From NCBI GenBank assembly GCA_029961005.1, contig JASBVW010000066.1, positions 1 to 7,252 of the forward strand: 7,252 bases of DNA, in the 5' to 3' direction. Shown here one piece after another: positions 1 through 6,339 of this stretch. Positions within the stretch are counted from its first letter, which is position 1. Every line of letters begins with the position of its first letter. The stretch is from Bacillota bacterium. Lineage in GTDB: Bacteria > Bacillota > UBA5301 > JASBVW01. The position numbers and the translations under genes were made by a program. Below the pieces are notes generated by a model. The model saw nothing but the letters and a program-made list of their open reading frames with translations, was not told the origin of the DNA and searched no databases.

Positions 1-1627
1 CCTGACTGTCCGCCTCTTCCGGGAAGATCCCTCCACCCTGGCCCGCTACCAGGAGCGGTGGCGGTACATCATGATCGACGAGTACCAGGACACCAACCGG
101 GCCCAGTACGAGCTGGTCCGCTCCCTGGCCGCGCGCCACCGCAACCTGTGCGTGGTGGGGGACGACAACCAGAGCATCTACGGCTTTCGGGGGGCCGACA
201 TCCGCAACATCCTGGACTTCGAGGCCGACTACCCCGACTGCCGCGTGATCAAGCTGGAGCAGAACTACCGCTCCACGGGGCACATTTTGGAGGCGGCCAA
301 TGCCCTGATCCGGTACAACCTGAGCCGGACGGAGAAGCGGCTCTGGACGGAGCGCGAGCCCGGGCCGCCGCTCATGGTCTACGGGGCGGAGGACGAGCGC
401 GAGGAGGCGCTCTTCGTGGCGGCAGAGATCCGCCGCCTGGCGGCGGAGGAGAGGCGCCCCTGGTCGCACTTTGCCCTCCTTTACCGGACCAATGCCCAGT
501 CCAGGTCCTTTGAGGAGGCCTTCTTGCAGGCCGGCATCCCTTACGCGATTGTAGGGGGACTGCGCTTCTTCGAACGGCGGGAGATCAAAGACCTGCTGGC
601 CTATCTGCGGGTGCTGTACAACGAGTACGATGCCGTCAGCCTGCGCCGCATCGCCAATGTCCCCCGGCGCGGGATCGGCGAGGCCACCCTGGCCCGGTTG
701 GAAGAACTGGCCGCGCAGAGGCGGGTCAGCCTGTTTGCGGCCTTGCTCTTGGCTGGGGAAGACCAGGCTTTGGGAGGGCGGGCCACCAGGGCGCTCAAAG
801 AGCTGGGAACGCTCCTGGCTGAGCTGCGGGCTGTGGCGGCGGAGCTGCCGGTTCATCTCTTGGCCGAGCAGGTCCTGGCCCGCACCGGCTACTGGCAGGA
901 GCTGGAGGCCGAGCGCACCGAAGAGGCACTGGGGCGCCTGGAGAACCTGAAAGAATTCCTGGCCATGGCCCAGCGCTTCGTCCAGCGCAGCCCTGATCCC
1001 CGGCTGGGTCCTTTCTTGGAAGAGATAGCCCTTTTGACCGACATCGACACCTACGACGAACAGCAAGACGCGGTGGTGCTTATGACACTCCACTCCGCCA
1101 AAGGGCTGGAGTTTCCGGTGGTCTTTTTGGTAGGCATGGAAGAGGGGATCTTCCCTCATGCCCGGGCGGCCTGGGAGTTTGCCGAGCTGGAGGAGGAGCG
1201 GCGCCTGTGCTATGTGGGGATTACCCGGGCTCAGGACCGCCTTTACCTGACCTATGCCGCCAACCGCACCGTCTACGGCGGCCGGGAACCGCGCCTGCCT
1301 TCGCGCTTTTTAGAGGAGATCCCCCGGGAGCTCCGGCAGGAGGTGGTGCCCCCCTGGCGCCGCCTGGAGGCGGAGGCGGCCGCGGACGGACGAGCGAAGG
1401 GAGTCTCCTCCAGCGGCCCTGCCTCTGGAGGAGCCCTCTCTGGAGCGGCTGCGGCTCCGGGAGAGCGGTGGCGGGTGGGGGACCGGGTGCGCCACCACCG
1501 GTGGGGCTTAGGAACCGTCGTCTCCGTGACGGAGGCGGGGCCGGACGTGACCCTGGCGGTGGCTTTCCCGGGGCAGGGAGTGAAGAAACTTTTGGCGGGG
1601 CTGGCCCCGTTGGAACGAGTAAAGTGA
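1..1627 (+). CDS. pcrA: ATP-dependent DNA helicase PcrA (UvrD/Rep family, SF1A), 3' part
   Basis: This 3'-to-5' SF1A helicase unwinds DNA in repair and rolling-circle replication and removes proteins and RNA polymerase from DNA. The frame is open from the window edge (first full codon at base 2), so the start and the Walker A motif lie upstream. About 541 residues remain of a family length near 720-760. Counting from base 2: motif II DEYQDT at residues 26-31, motif III GDDNQSIYG at 53-61, motif IV QNYRS at 87-91, RFFERREIKD before the 2B region near 188-197, motif V TLHSAKGLEFP at 362-372, and motif VI YVGITRA with its arginine finger near R409. A Gly/Ala/Ser-rich linker (about 458-486) leads to a C-terminal Tudor-like domain (487-540, beginning WRVGDRVRHHRWG), the part of PcrA known to contact RNA polymerase. 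Motif III reads DDNQ where DADQ or DDDQ is usual. The next gene starts 16 bases downstream. The family call is secure; PcrA rather than another UvrD-like protein rests on the Tudor tail and the ligA neighbourhood. Confidence 0.97.
   Translation, partial: LTVRLFREDPSTLARYQERWRYIMIDEYQDTNRAQYELVRSLAARHRNLCVVGDDNQSIYGFRGADIRNILDFEADYPDCRVIKLEQNYRSTGHILEAANALIRYNLSRTEKRLWTEREPGPPLMVYGAEDEREEALFVAAEIRRLAAEERRPWSHFALLYRTNAQSRSFEEAFLQAGIPYAIVGGLRFFERREIKDLLAYLRVLYNEYDAVSLRRIANVPRRGIGEATLARLEELAAQRRVSLFAALLLAGEDQALGGRATRALKELGTLLAELRAVAAELPVHLLAEQVLARTGYWQELEAERTEEALGRLENLKEFLAMAQRFVQRSPDPRLGPFLEEIALLTDIDTYDEQQDAVVLMTLHSAKGLEFPVVFLVGMEEGIFPHARAAWEFAELEEERRLCYVGITRAQDRLYLTYAANRTVYGGREPRLPSRFLEEIPRELRQEVVPPWRRLEAEAAADGRAKGVSSSGPASGGALSGAAAAPGERWRVGDRVRHHRWGLGTVVSVTEAGPDVTLAVAFPGQGVKKLLAGLAPLERVK
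1405..1433. repeat. Perfect 9-bp inverted repeat inside the pcrA linker region
   Basis: CTCCTCCAG at 1405-1413 is followed after 11 bases by its exact reverse complement CTGGAGGAG at 1425-1433. It falls in the codons for the low-complexity Ser/Gly/Ala linker before the Tudor domain. No run of T follows, so it is not a classical intrinsic terminator. More self-complementary sequence lies just downstream: GGTGGCG (1467-1473) against CGCCACC (1490-1496), and the palindrome CCACCGGTGG (1495-1504). The repeat is directly visible, but any function is unproven and GC-rich codons may explain it. Confidence 0.35.
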
Positions 1628-1631
1628 GGGT

Positions 1632-1635
1632 GGAG
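1632..1635 (+). promoter_or_regulatory. Ribosome binding site of the pyrophosphatase gene
   Basis: GGAG within GGTGGAGAG lies 8 bases before the ATG at 1644 and just after the pcrA stop at 1625-1627. It supports this start, which also places the HRNPDTD metal motif at the very N terminus, as the family requires. Confidence 0.7.
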
Positions 1636-1643
1636 AGATTGAG

Positions 1644-3308
1644 ATGGAAGTATTGGTCTTGGGTCACCGCAATCCGGACACAGACGCCATCTGTGCCAGT
1701 ATCGGCTACGCTTACCTGAAGAACGCCGAGCGGGAGGCGGGCGCTCCTCAGGCCCTGCCTGGCCCGGCGGTGGCAGGGCGGTTGGGCGAGCTGCGCCCGG
1801 AGACCGCTTTTGTCCTGGAGCGCTGGGGCGTTCCAGTTCCGCCGCTGGTGGGGGATGTGCGGGGGCGGGCCAAAGATATCATGAGGCGGGAGCCGGTGGC
1901 CGTGCGGCCTTGCGTTCCCCTGCTGGAGGCAGGGCGGTGCTTCGACGGCGAGGTCAAGCTGGTGCCGGTGGTGGACGAAGAGCAGCGGCTCCTGGGCGTG
2001 GTGACGGCGGGGGATATCGCCCGCCAGTACCTGGAGGGCGAACGCAACCCTTCGCACCGCTACTCTTTCCCGGCGGATAACCTCTTGCAGACCTTGAAAG
2101 GGGAGTGGGTGGTCCCCCCGCAGGGGGAGGAGGAGCCTGTGTCCTTTTGCGGCCGGGTTCTGGTCGCCGCCATGTCCCGGGAGACGATGCTCCGTTACAT
2201 CCAGCCGGGGGACCTGGTGCTGGTAGGCGACCGGCCGGAAGCCCAGGTGGCGGCCCTGGAGGCGGGGGCTTCCTGCCTGATCGTGACCGGCGGTCTGGCG
2301 GCGGCTCCCGCTGCAGTGGAGGAAGCTCGGAAGCGCAAGGCCGGAGTGATGGTGGTGCCCTGGGATACCTACCGGGCGGCTCAACTGATCAAGCTCAGCC
2401 TTCCGGTGGAGCACGCCATGACCCGCCAGGTGGTGACCTTTCACCCGGATGACCTGTTGACCGAAGTGCGGGAGAGGATGAAGACCCATCACCACCGCCA
2501 CTACCCGGTGGTGGATGAAAGGGAGCGCCTTTTGGGCCTTGTCACCCGGGGAAGTCTGCTGCGGGCGGAGGGTAGGCCGGTGATCCTGGTGGACCACAAT
2601 GAGCGGAGCCAGGCCGTGGAGGGGATCGAGGAGGCTAAGATCCTGGAGATCATTGACCACCACCGGCTGGGCGATCTGCAGACCCTTTCCCCTGTTTACT
2701 TCCGCAATGAGCCGGTGGGGAGCACCTCCACCATCGTGGCGCGCCTCTTCTGGGAGAGGAAAATCACCCTCCCTTCCTCCCTGGCGGGCCTCTTGCTGGC
2801 CGGTCTTCTCTCTGATACCATGGGGCTCCGCTCCCCCACGACTACGCCTCTGGACGAGGAGGTGGCGGAGCGGCTGGCGCAAGCCGCCGGGGTGGAGAGG
2901 CGGGAGTTTTACCAGGCCCTGCTCCAGGCGGCTACCTCTCTGGAGGGCGTGGAGCCGGCAGCTTTGCTGCGCCGGGACTTCAAGGAGTTTCGCTTCGGCG
3001 GCGGGCGCTACGGAATTGGACAAGTAGAGACGGCCGATGCATCCGCAGTGGAAGCGGTGAAAGAGGAACTGCTGAGGGAAATGGAGCGGTTGTGCCGGGA
3101 AGAGGGATATGAGCTGGTGGCCCTGATGGTGACCGATCTCCTGCGGGAGGGGACGACCCTCTACGCCGTGGGTCCGGGGGCTTACCTGGTGGAAGAGGCC
3201 TTCGGCGAGCCGCTGCGCGGCCAAGCCGTCTTTCTGCCCGGTGTGGTTTCGCGCAAACAGCAGGTGGTACCTCCACTGGCCCGCGCCGTTGAGGGCCGCG
3301 GACGATAG
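1644..3308 (+). CDS. Manganese-dependent inorganic pyrophosphatase (family II) with CBS-DRTGG-CBS regulatory insert
   Basis: Family II pyrophosphatases hydrolyse PPi to two phosphates in the cytoplasm, using Mn or Co. The 554-residue protein is much longer than the ~310-residue plain type because a regulatory block splits the DHH domain. Seen in order: DHH part one with GHRNPDTD (H8, D12, D14); CBS1 about 70-130 (PVVDEEQ, then TAGD 121-124); a DRTGG domain about 145-245 (VGDRPE 194-199, VTGG 214-217); CBS2 about 250-310; then the rest of the DHH domain with VDHNE (D317), DHH (338-340) and SDT (D391); and the DHHA2 domain, with DFKEF (K447) and SRKQQ (536-540). These match the known metal and substrate ligands, so it should be active. 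In characterised CBS-PPases AMP and ADP inhibit, while diadenosine polyphosphates activate the DRTGG-containing forms. By homology this one should respond likewise. Oddities are a histidine cluster and a Ser at the usual Asp position in CBS2, and SRKQQ in place of SRKKQ. It sits 16 bases after pcrA and 32 before lepB. Confidence 0.95.
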   Translation: MEVLVLGHRNPDTDAICASIGYAYLKNAEREAGAPQALPGPAVAGRLGELRPETAFVLERWGVPVPPLVGDVRGRAKDIMRREPVAVRPCVPLLEAGRCFDGEVKLVPVVDEEQRLLGVVTAGDIARQYLEGERNPSHRYSFPADNLLQTLKGEWVVPPQGEEEPVSFCGRVLVAAMSRETMLRYIQPGDLVLVGDRPEAQVAALEAGASCLIVTGGLAAAPAAVEEARKRKAGVMVVPWDTYRAAQLIKLSLPVEHAMTRQVVTFHPDDLLTEVRERMKTHHHRHYPVVDERERLLGLVTRGSLLRAEGRPVILVDHNERSQAVEGIEEAKILEIIDHHRLGDLQTLSPVYFRNEPVGSTSTIVARLFWERKITLPSSLAGLLLAGLLSDTMGLRSPTTTPLDEEVAERLAQAAGVERREFYQALLQAATSLEGVEPAALLRRDFKEFRFGGGRYGIGQVETADASAVEAVKEELLREMERLCREEGYELVALMVTDLLREGTTLYAVGPGAYLVEEAFGEPLRGQAVFLPGVVSRKQQVVPPLARAVEGRGR

Positions 3309-3328
3309 AGACGGTCAAAACAAAAAGG

Positions 3329-3334
3329 AAGGAG
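3329..3334 (+). promoter_or_regulatory. Ribosome binding site of lepB
   Basis: AAGGAG lies 6 bases before the ATG at 3341, in an A/G-rich stretch at 3317-3339 that fills the short gap after the pyrophosphatase stop (3306-3308). The gap shows no hairpin or promoter-like pair of boxes, so lepB is probably transcribed from upstream. Confidence 0.8.
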
Positions 3335-3340
3335 AAAGGT

Positions 3341-3955
3341 ATGAACGCGGAAGAGAAGACTCGGGACGCGAAGTCGATCGTGCGGGAGTACGTGGAGTCC
3401 ACGGTGATGGCGGTGGCCTTGGCCCTCTTCATCATGACCTTCATCGCCCGCTCCTTTTCGGTAGACGGCTCTTCCATGGTGCCCACCCTGCACAACGGGG
3501 AGCGGGTGCTGGTGGACGAGATCTCGTATCGCCTCATCAAGCCGGCGCGGGGCGAGATCATCGTCTTTCGCCTGCCCGCCAACCCCAAGGTGCGCTACAT
3601 CAAGCGCATCATCGGCCTGCCCGGCGATACGGTGGAGATCCGGGACGGGCGCGTGCTGGTGAACGGGGAGCCCTTGCAGGAAGATTACCTCAGCGAGCCG
3701 ATTTACGGCGATTTCGGCCCGTATCGGGTGCCGGAGGACAGCTACTTCGTCCTGGGGGACAACCGGAACAACAGCGAGGACAGCCGCTTCCGGAGGGTAG
3801 GCTATGTCCCGCGCCGCTACATTGTAGGGCGAGCCATCTTTCGCTACTGGCCCCTTTCCAAAGTGGGGGTGCTCTCCCCGCCTGAAGCCTTCCGGGAGCG
3901 GGCGGCCAGCCGCTTGGGGGAGCCGGCGGGAGCCCAGGCCGGGGGGAGTAGGTAG
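3341..3955 (+). CDS. lepB: Signal peptidase I (type I leader peptidase, SipS/LepB family, S26)
   Basis: This membrane serine protease cuts signal peptides from exported pre-proteins on the outer face of the cytoplasmic membrane, using a Ser-Lys dyad. The 204-residue protein has a short cytoplasmic N terminus, one transmembrane segment at about residues 18-37, and then the catalytic boxes: DGSSMVPTL with nucleophile S45, YIKRIIGLPGD with general base K88, and GDNRNNSEDSR at 139-149. The single anchor and compact size fit the Gram-positive SipS type, not the two-anchor E. coli LepB. After the last conserved segment (RAIFRYWPLSKVG, 164-176) comes a tail of about 28 residues rich in Ala, Gly, Pro and Arg, with no recognised motif. 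The ATG start has a good ribosome binding site and gives the expected short N terminus. The gene lies 32 bases before ligA, in the same direction. The family call is firm. The genome may hold other paralogues, which cannot be judged here. Confidence 0.97.
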   Translation: MNAEEKTRDAKSIVREYVESTVMAVALALFIMTFIARSFSVDGSSMVPTLHNGERVLVDEISYRLIKPARGEIIVFRLPANPKVRYIKRIIGLPGDTVEIRDGRVLVNGEPLQEDYLSEPIYGDFGPYRVPEDSYFVLGDNRNNSEDSRFRRVGYVPRRYIVGRAIFRYWPLSKVGVLSPPEAFRERAASRLGEPAGAQAGGSR

Positions 3956-3972
3956 GCGGCTTTGGGCATGGC

Positions 3973-3980
3973 AAGGAGGT
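3973..3980 (+). promoter_or_regulatory. Strong ribosome binding site fixing the GTG start of ligA
   Basis: AAGGAGGT, fully complementary to the 16S rRNA tail, lies 7 bases before GTG at 3988. No in-frame ATG lies near it. The GTG start gives a normal-length LigA N terminus, with the domain Ia motif beginning about residue 22. Confidence 0.88.
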
Positions 3981-3987
3981 GTGAGCG

Positions 3988-6042
3988 GTGCAGGAAGAGC
4001 AGCGTGAACGGGCGCGCCGGAGGATCGCCGAGCTGCGGGAGCTCATCGCTCATCATGATTACCTTTATTACGTTTTAGACGCTCCCGAGATCTCTGACGC
4101 CGAGTACGACGCCCTGATGCGGGAGCTGGCGGCCCTGGAGGAGAAATTCCCGGAGCTGGTCACCCCCGACTCGCCGACGCAGCGGGTGGGCGGGGCGGTC
4201 CAGAGCACCTTTGCCCCCGTACGCCATCGCGTGCCCCTCCTCAGCCTGGCCAACGCCTATACCGAAGAGGAGCTGCGGGCCTTTGACGAGCGGGTCAAGC
4301 GGTGGCTGGGCACCGACGACGTCCAGTACGTGGGCGAGCTGAAGATCGACGGCTTGACGGTGGCCCTTTCCTACCGGGACGGGGTCTTGGTCCAGGGAGC
4401 GACCCGGGGGGACGGGATCACGGGGGAAGAGGTGACGGAAAACGTGCGCACGGTCAAGGCCATTCCCCTGCGCCTGGCGGGTGGGCGGACCTTTTCCCTG
4501 GCTGTGCGCGGCGAAGTCTACATGGAGAAGAAAGACTTTGAACGACTCAACCGGCGGCGGGAGGAGGAAGGGGAGCCCCTCTTCGCTAACCCGCGCAATG
4601 CTGCCGCCGGCTCTTTGCGGCAGCTCGATCCCCGCGTCACCGCTGGCCGGCCGCTGAAAGTCTTCTTCTACTCTCTCTTGGACCTCGAGGGGGCGCCTGT
4701 GCCCCGGACCCAGTGGGAGGTCCTTTCTTTTCTCAGGGAGTGTGGATTGCGGATCAATCCCCACTCCCGCCTCTGCCGGAACATAGACGAAGTCTGGGAG
4801 TACTGCCGCTACTGGGAGGAGCGGCGGGAGGAGCTGCCCTACGAGGTGGACGGCTTGGTGATCAAGGTCAACTCCCTGGCCCAGCAGGAGGCCTTGGGCT
4901 CCACCGGCAAGAGCCCTCGGGGCCAGATCGCCTACAAGTTCCCGGCGGAGCAGGCCTTTGCCCGGGTGGAGGACATCATAGTTCAGGTGGGGCGCACGGG
5001 GGCGCTGACCCCCCTGGCTGTGCTTACTCCTACCCCCCTGGCGGGTTCGGTGGTGAGCCGCGCCTCGCTGCACAACGAGGATTACCTCCGGGAGAAGGAC
5101 ATCCGCATCGGGGATGTGGTGGTGATCCAGAAGGCCGGAGGGGTTATCCCGGAGATCGTCCGGGCGGTAAAGGAGCGGCGCACCGGTCAGGAGCGGGAGT
5201 TTAGCTTCCCCACCCGCTGTCCGGCCTGCGGGGCGCAGGTGGAGCGGCCGCCGGGGGAGGCCGTGGCCCGCTGCATCGGTTTGCGCTGCCCGGCCCAGAT
5301 CCAGGAGGCGGTACTGCACTTCGCCTCCCGGGACGCCATGGACATCGAGGGGCTGGGGCCGGCCCTGGTCAAACAGCTGTTTGAGCGGGGGCTGATCCGG
5401 GACCCCGCCGACCTCTATTACCTCCAGCGCTCTCAGCTTTTGGAGCTGGAGCGCATGGGGGAGAAGTCCGCCGCCAATCTCTTGGCGGCCATCGAAAAGA
5501 GCAAGGGGGCCTCTCTGGAGCGCGTCATTTACGCCCTGGGGATCAGGCACGTGGGGCTGGAGACCGCGCGCACCCTGGCGGAGCACTTCCCCGACCTAGA
5601 CCGGCTCATGGCTGCCTCGGTGGAAGAGCTTCAAGCCGTGCCGGAGATCGGGGCGGTCACCGCAGAGAGCATCCACCGCTTCTTCTCCGAGCCGCAGAAC
5701 CGGGCGGTGGTGGAGCGGCTGCGCCAGGCCGGGGTCAACCTCCGGGCGGAGCCGGCGGCGGCCCGGGAGGGGGAGCGGCCTCTGGCCGGCCTCACCTTCG
5801 TCCTGACCGGCGCCTTGGCCAGCTTGACCCGCCGGGAGGCGGAGGAGGAGATCTTGCGGCGGGGGGGCAAGGTGTCGGAGACGGTCAGCCGCCGCACCAG
5901 CTTCGTGGTGGTGGGGGAGGAACCCGGCTCCAAGTACGACCGTGCGCGGGCCCTAGGCATTCCCGTGCTCAGCGAAGAGGAGTTTCTGGCCCTGTTGGCG
6001 AAAGGGCCAGAAGTGCTGAAGGAGAAGGAAGGGAGAGGGTAG
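3988..6042 (+). CDS. ligA: NAD-dependent DNA ligase LigA
   Basis: LigA seals 3'-OH/5'-phosphate nicks in duplex DNA, using NAD+ and releasing AMP and NMN. It is the essential bacterial replicative ligase. The 684-residue length is normal (about 670). Domains in order: Ia (about 1-70), which holds NMN, with YLYY (25-28) and DAEYD (37-41) and so the residues Y27, D37, Y40 and D41; the adenylation domain (about 71-317) with the nucleophile K119 in ELKIDG, then GDGITGEEVTENVRT, RGEVYM, ANPRNAAAGSLRQLD and EVDGLVIKVN; an OB fold (about 318-400) with VGRTGALTPLA; a four-Cys zinc finger (C411, C414, C429, C434); helix-hairpin-helix repeats (about 440-575, e.g. IEGLG, LGIRHVG, VPEIGAVTA); and a BRCT domain (about 597-672) with RRGGKVS and TSFVVVGEEPGSKYDRA. 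Every expected catalytic element is present, so it should be functional. Its last codons double as the ribosome binding region of gatC, which starts one base after the stop. Confidence 0.99.
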   Translation: MQEEQRERARRRIAELRELIAHHDYLYYVLDAPEISDAEYDALMRELAALEEKFPELVTPDSPTQRVGGAVQSTFAPVRHRVPLLSLANAYTEEELRAFDERVKRWLGTDDVQYVGELKIDGLTVALSYRDGVLVQGATRGDGITGEEVTENVRTVKAIPLRLAGGRTFSLAVRGEVYMEKKDFERLNRRREEEGEPLFANPRNAAAGSLRQLDPRVTAGRPLKVFFYSLLDLEGAPVPRTQWEVLSFLRECGLRINPHSRLCRNIDEVWEYCRYWEERREELPYEVDGLVIKVNSLAQQEALGSTGKSPRGQIAYKFPAEQAFARVEDIIVQVGRTGALTPLAVLTPTPLAGSVVSRASLHNEDYLREKDIRIGDVVVIQKAGGVIPEIVRAVKERRTGQEREFSFPTRCPACGAQVERPPGEAVARCIGLRCPAQIQEAVLHFASRDAMDIEGLGPALVKQLFERGLIRDPADLYYLQRSQLLELERMGEKSAANLLAAIEKSKGASLERVIYALGIRHVGLETARTLAEHFPDLDRLMAASVEELQAVPEIGAVTAESIHRFFSEPQNRAVVERLRQAGVNLRAEPAAAREGERPLAGLTFVLTGALASLTRREAEEEILRRGGKVSETVSRRTSFVVVGEEPGSKYDRARALGIPVLSEEEFLALLAKGPEVLKEKEGRG
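6031..6038 (+). promoter_or_regulatory. Purine-rich ribosome binding region of gatC inside the ligA 3' end
   Basis: GGGAGAGG lies 5 bases before the gatC GTG at 6044, entirely within the final codons of ligA (the terminal KEKEGRG is encoded at 6019-6039). The stop and start codons are separated by a single base, so ribosomes finishing ligA could pass directly to gatC. Confidence 0.6.
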
Positions 6043-6043
6043 C

Positions 6044-6328
6044 GTGATCACCAAAGCCGACGTGGAGCATGTGGCGCACCTGGCGCGCTTGAAGCTGAGT
6101 GAAGAGGAGAAGGAGGCCTTCACGCGCCAGCTCAACGCCATCCTGGAGGCGGCCGGCAAGCTCCAGGAACTCAATACTGAAGGGGTAGAGCCTACGGCTT
6201 ACGCCATTCCCATGCAGAACGTCTTTCGGCCCGACGAAGTGCGCCCCTCCCTCCCGCGGGAGCTGGTCCTGGCCAATGCCCCGGACGCGGTGGACGGGAT
6301 GTTCCGCGTGCCCAAGATTATGGAATGA
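6044..6328 (+). CDS. gatC: Aspartyl/glutamyl-tRNA amidotransferase subunit C (GatC)
   Basis: GatC is the small subunit of GatCAB, which converts misacylated Glu-tRNA(Gln) and/or Asp-tRNA(Asn) into Gln-tRNA(Gln) and Asn-tRNA(Asn) in the cytoplasm. It wraps the GatA/GatB interface and is needed to fold GatA stably. The 94-residue product is the usual family length. It shows the N-terminal signature VEHVAHLARLKLSEEE (residues 8-23), a helical segment QLNAILEAAGKLQELN, the TEGVEPT turn (45-51), and a C-terminal FRVPKIME. The GTG start one base after the ligA stop gives the standard N terminus (MITKADVEHVA). gatA follows 11 bases downstream, in the usual C-A order, and gatB would be expected just past the window. 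Which tRNA is the true substrate depends on whether the genome encodes GlnRS and AsnRS, which is not visible here. Confidence 0.97.
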   Translation: MITKADVEHVAHLARLKLSEEEKEAFTRQLNAILEAAGKLQELNTEGVEPTAYAIPMQNVFRPDEVRPSLPRELVLANAPDAVDGMFRVPKIME

Positions 6329-6333
6329 GGTGG
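6327..6333 (+). promoter_or_regulatory. Ribosome binding site of gatA overlapping the gatC stop codon
   Basis: The gatC stop TGA (6326-6328) runs into GAGGTGG (6327-6333), 6 bases before TTG at 6340. An in-frame TAA at 6334-6336 forbids any start further upstream. The site therefore decides the gatA start between TTG 6340 and TTG 6346, and spacing favours 6340. Confidence 0.75.
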
Positions 6334-6339
6334 TAAGAG

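Noticed and set aside
1..70. The possibility that the helicase starts at the ATG at 71
   Set aside because: The frame is open to the window edge and encodes typical PcrA sequence just before motif II (LTVRLFREDP). The ATG at 71 falls immediately before the Walker B motif and would remove the ATP-binding loop.
1221..3224. A 667-codon open frame on the minus strand spanning the end of pcrA and most of the pyrophosphatase
   Set aside because: Its translation is low-complexity, rich in Arg, His, Pro, Gln and Leu, with no recognisable motif. It lies opposite two genes with intact catalytic motifs. Long antisense frames are expected in GC-rich DNA with biased third positions.
3309..3340. The A-rich gap before lepB as a possible promoter
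   Set aside because: It is only 32 bases long and dominated by the ribosome binding region, with no spaced -35/-10 pair.
2980..3588. A minus-strand frame across the pyrophosphatase-lepB junction, which could have been a divergent gene
   Set aside because: It overlaps conserved ends of two plus-strand genes, including the SRKQQ signature and the LepB serine box. It has no plausible ribosome site and no recognisable domain.
3956..3987. The gap between lepB and ligA as a terminator or promoter
   Set aside because: There is no hairpin with a T run and no promoter boxes; it contains a strong Shine-Dalgarno site and little else.
4075..5586. A 503-codon minus-strand open frame opposite ligA
   Set aside because: It has the same compositional character and no motif, and it is fully covered by ligA, whose catalytic Lys, zinc finger and helix-hairpin-helix motifs are all intact on the plus strand.
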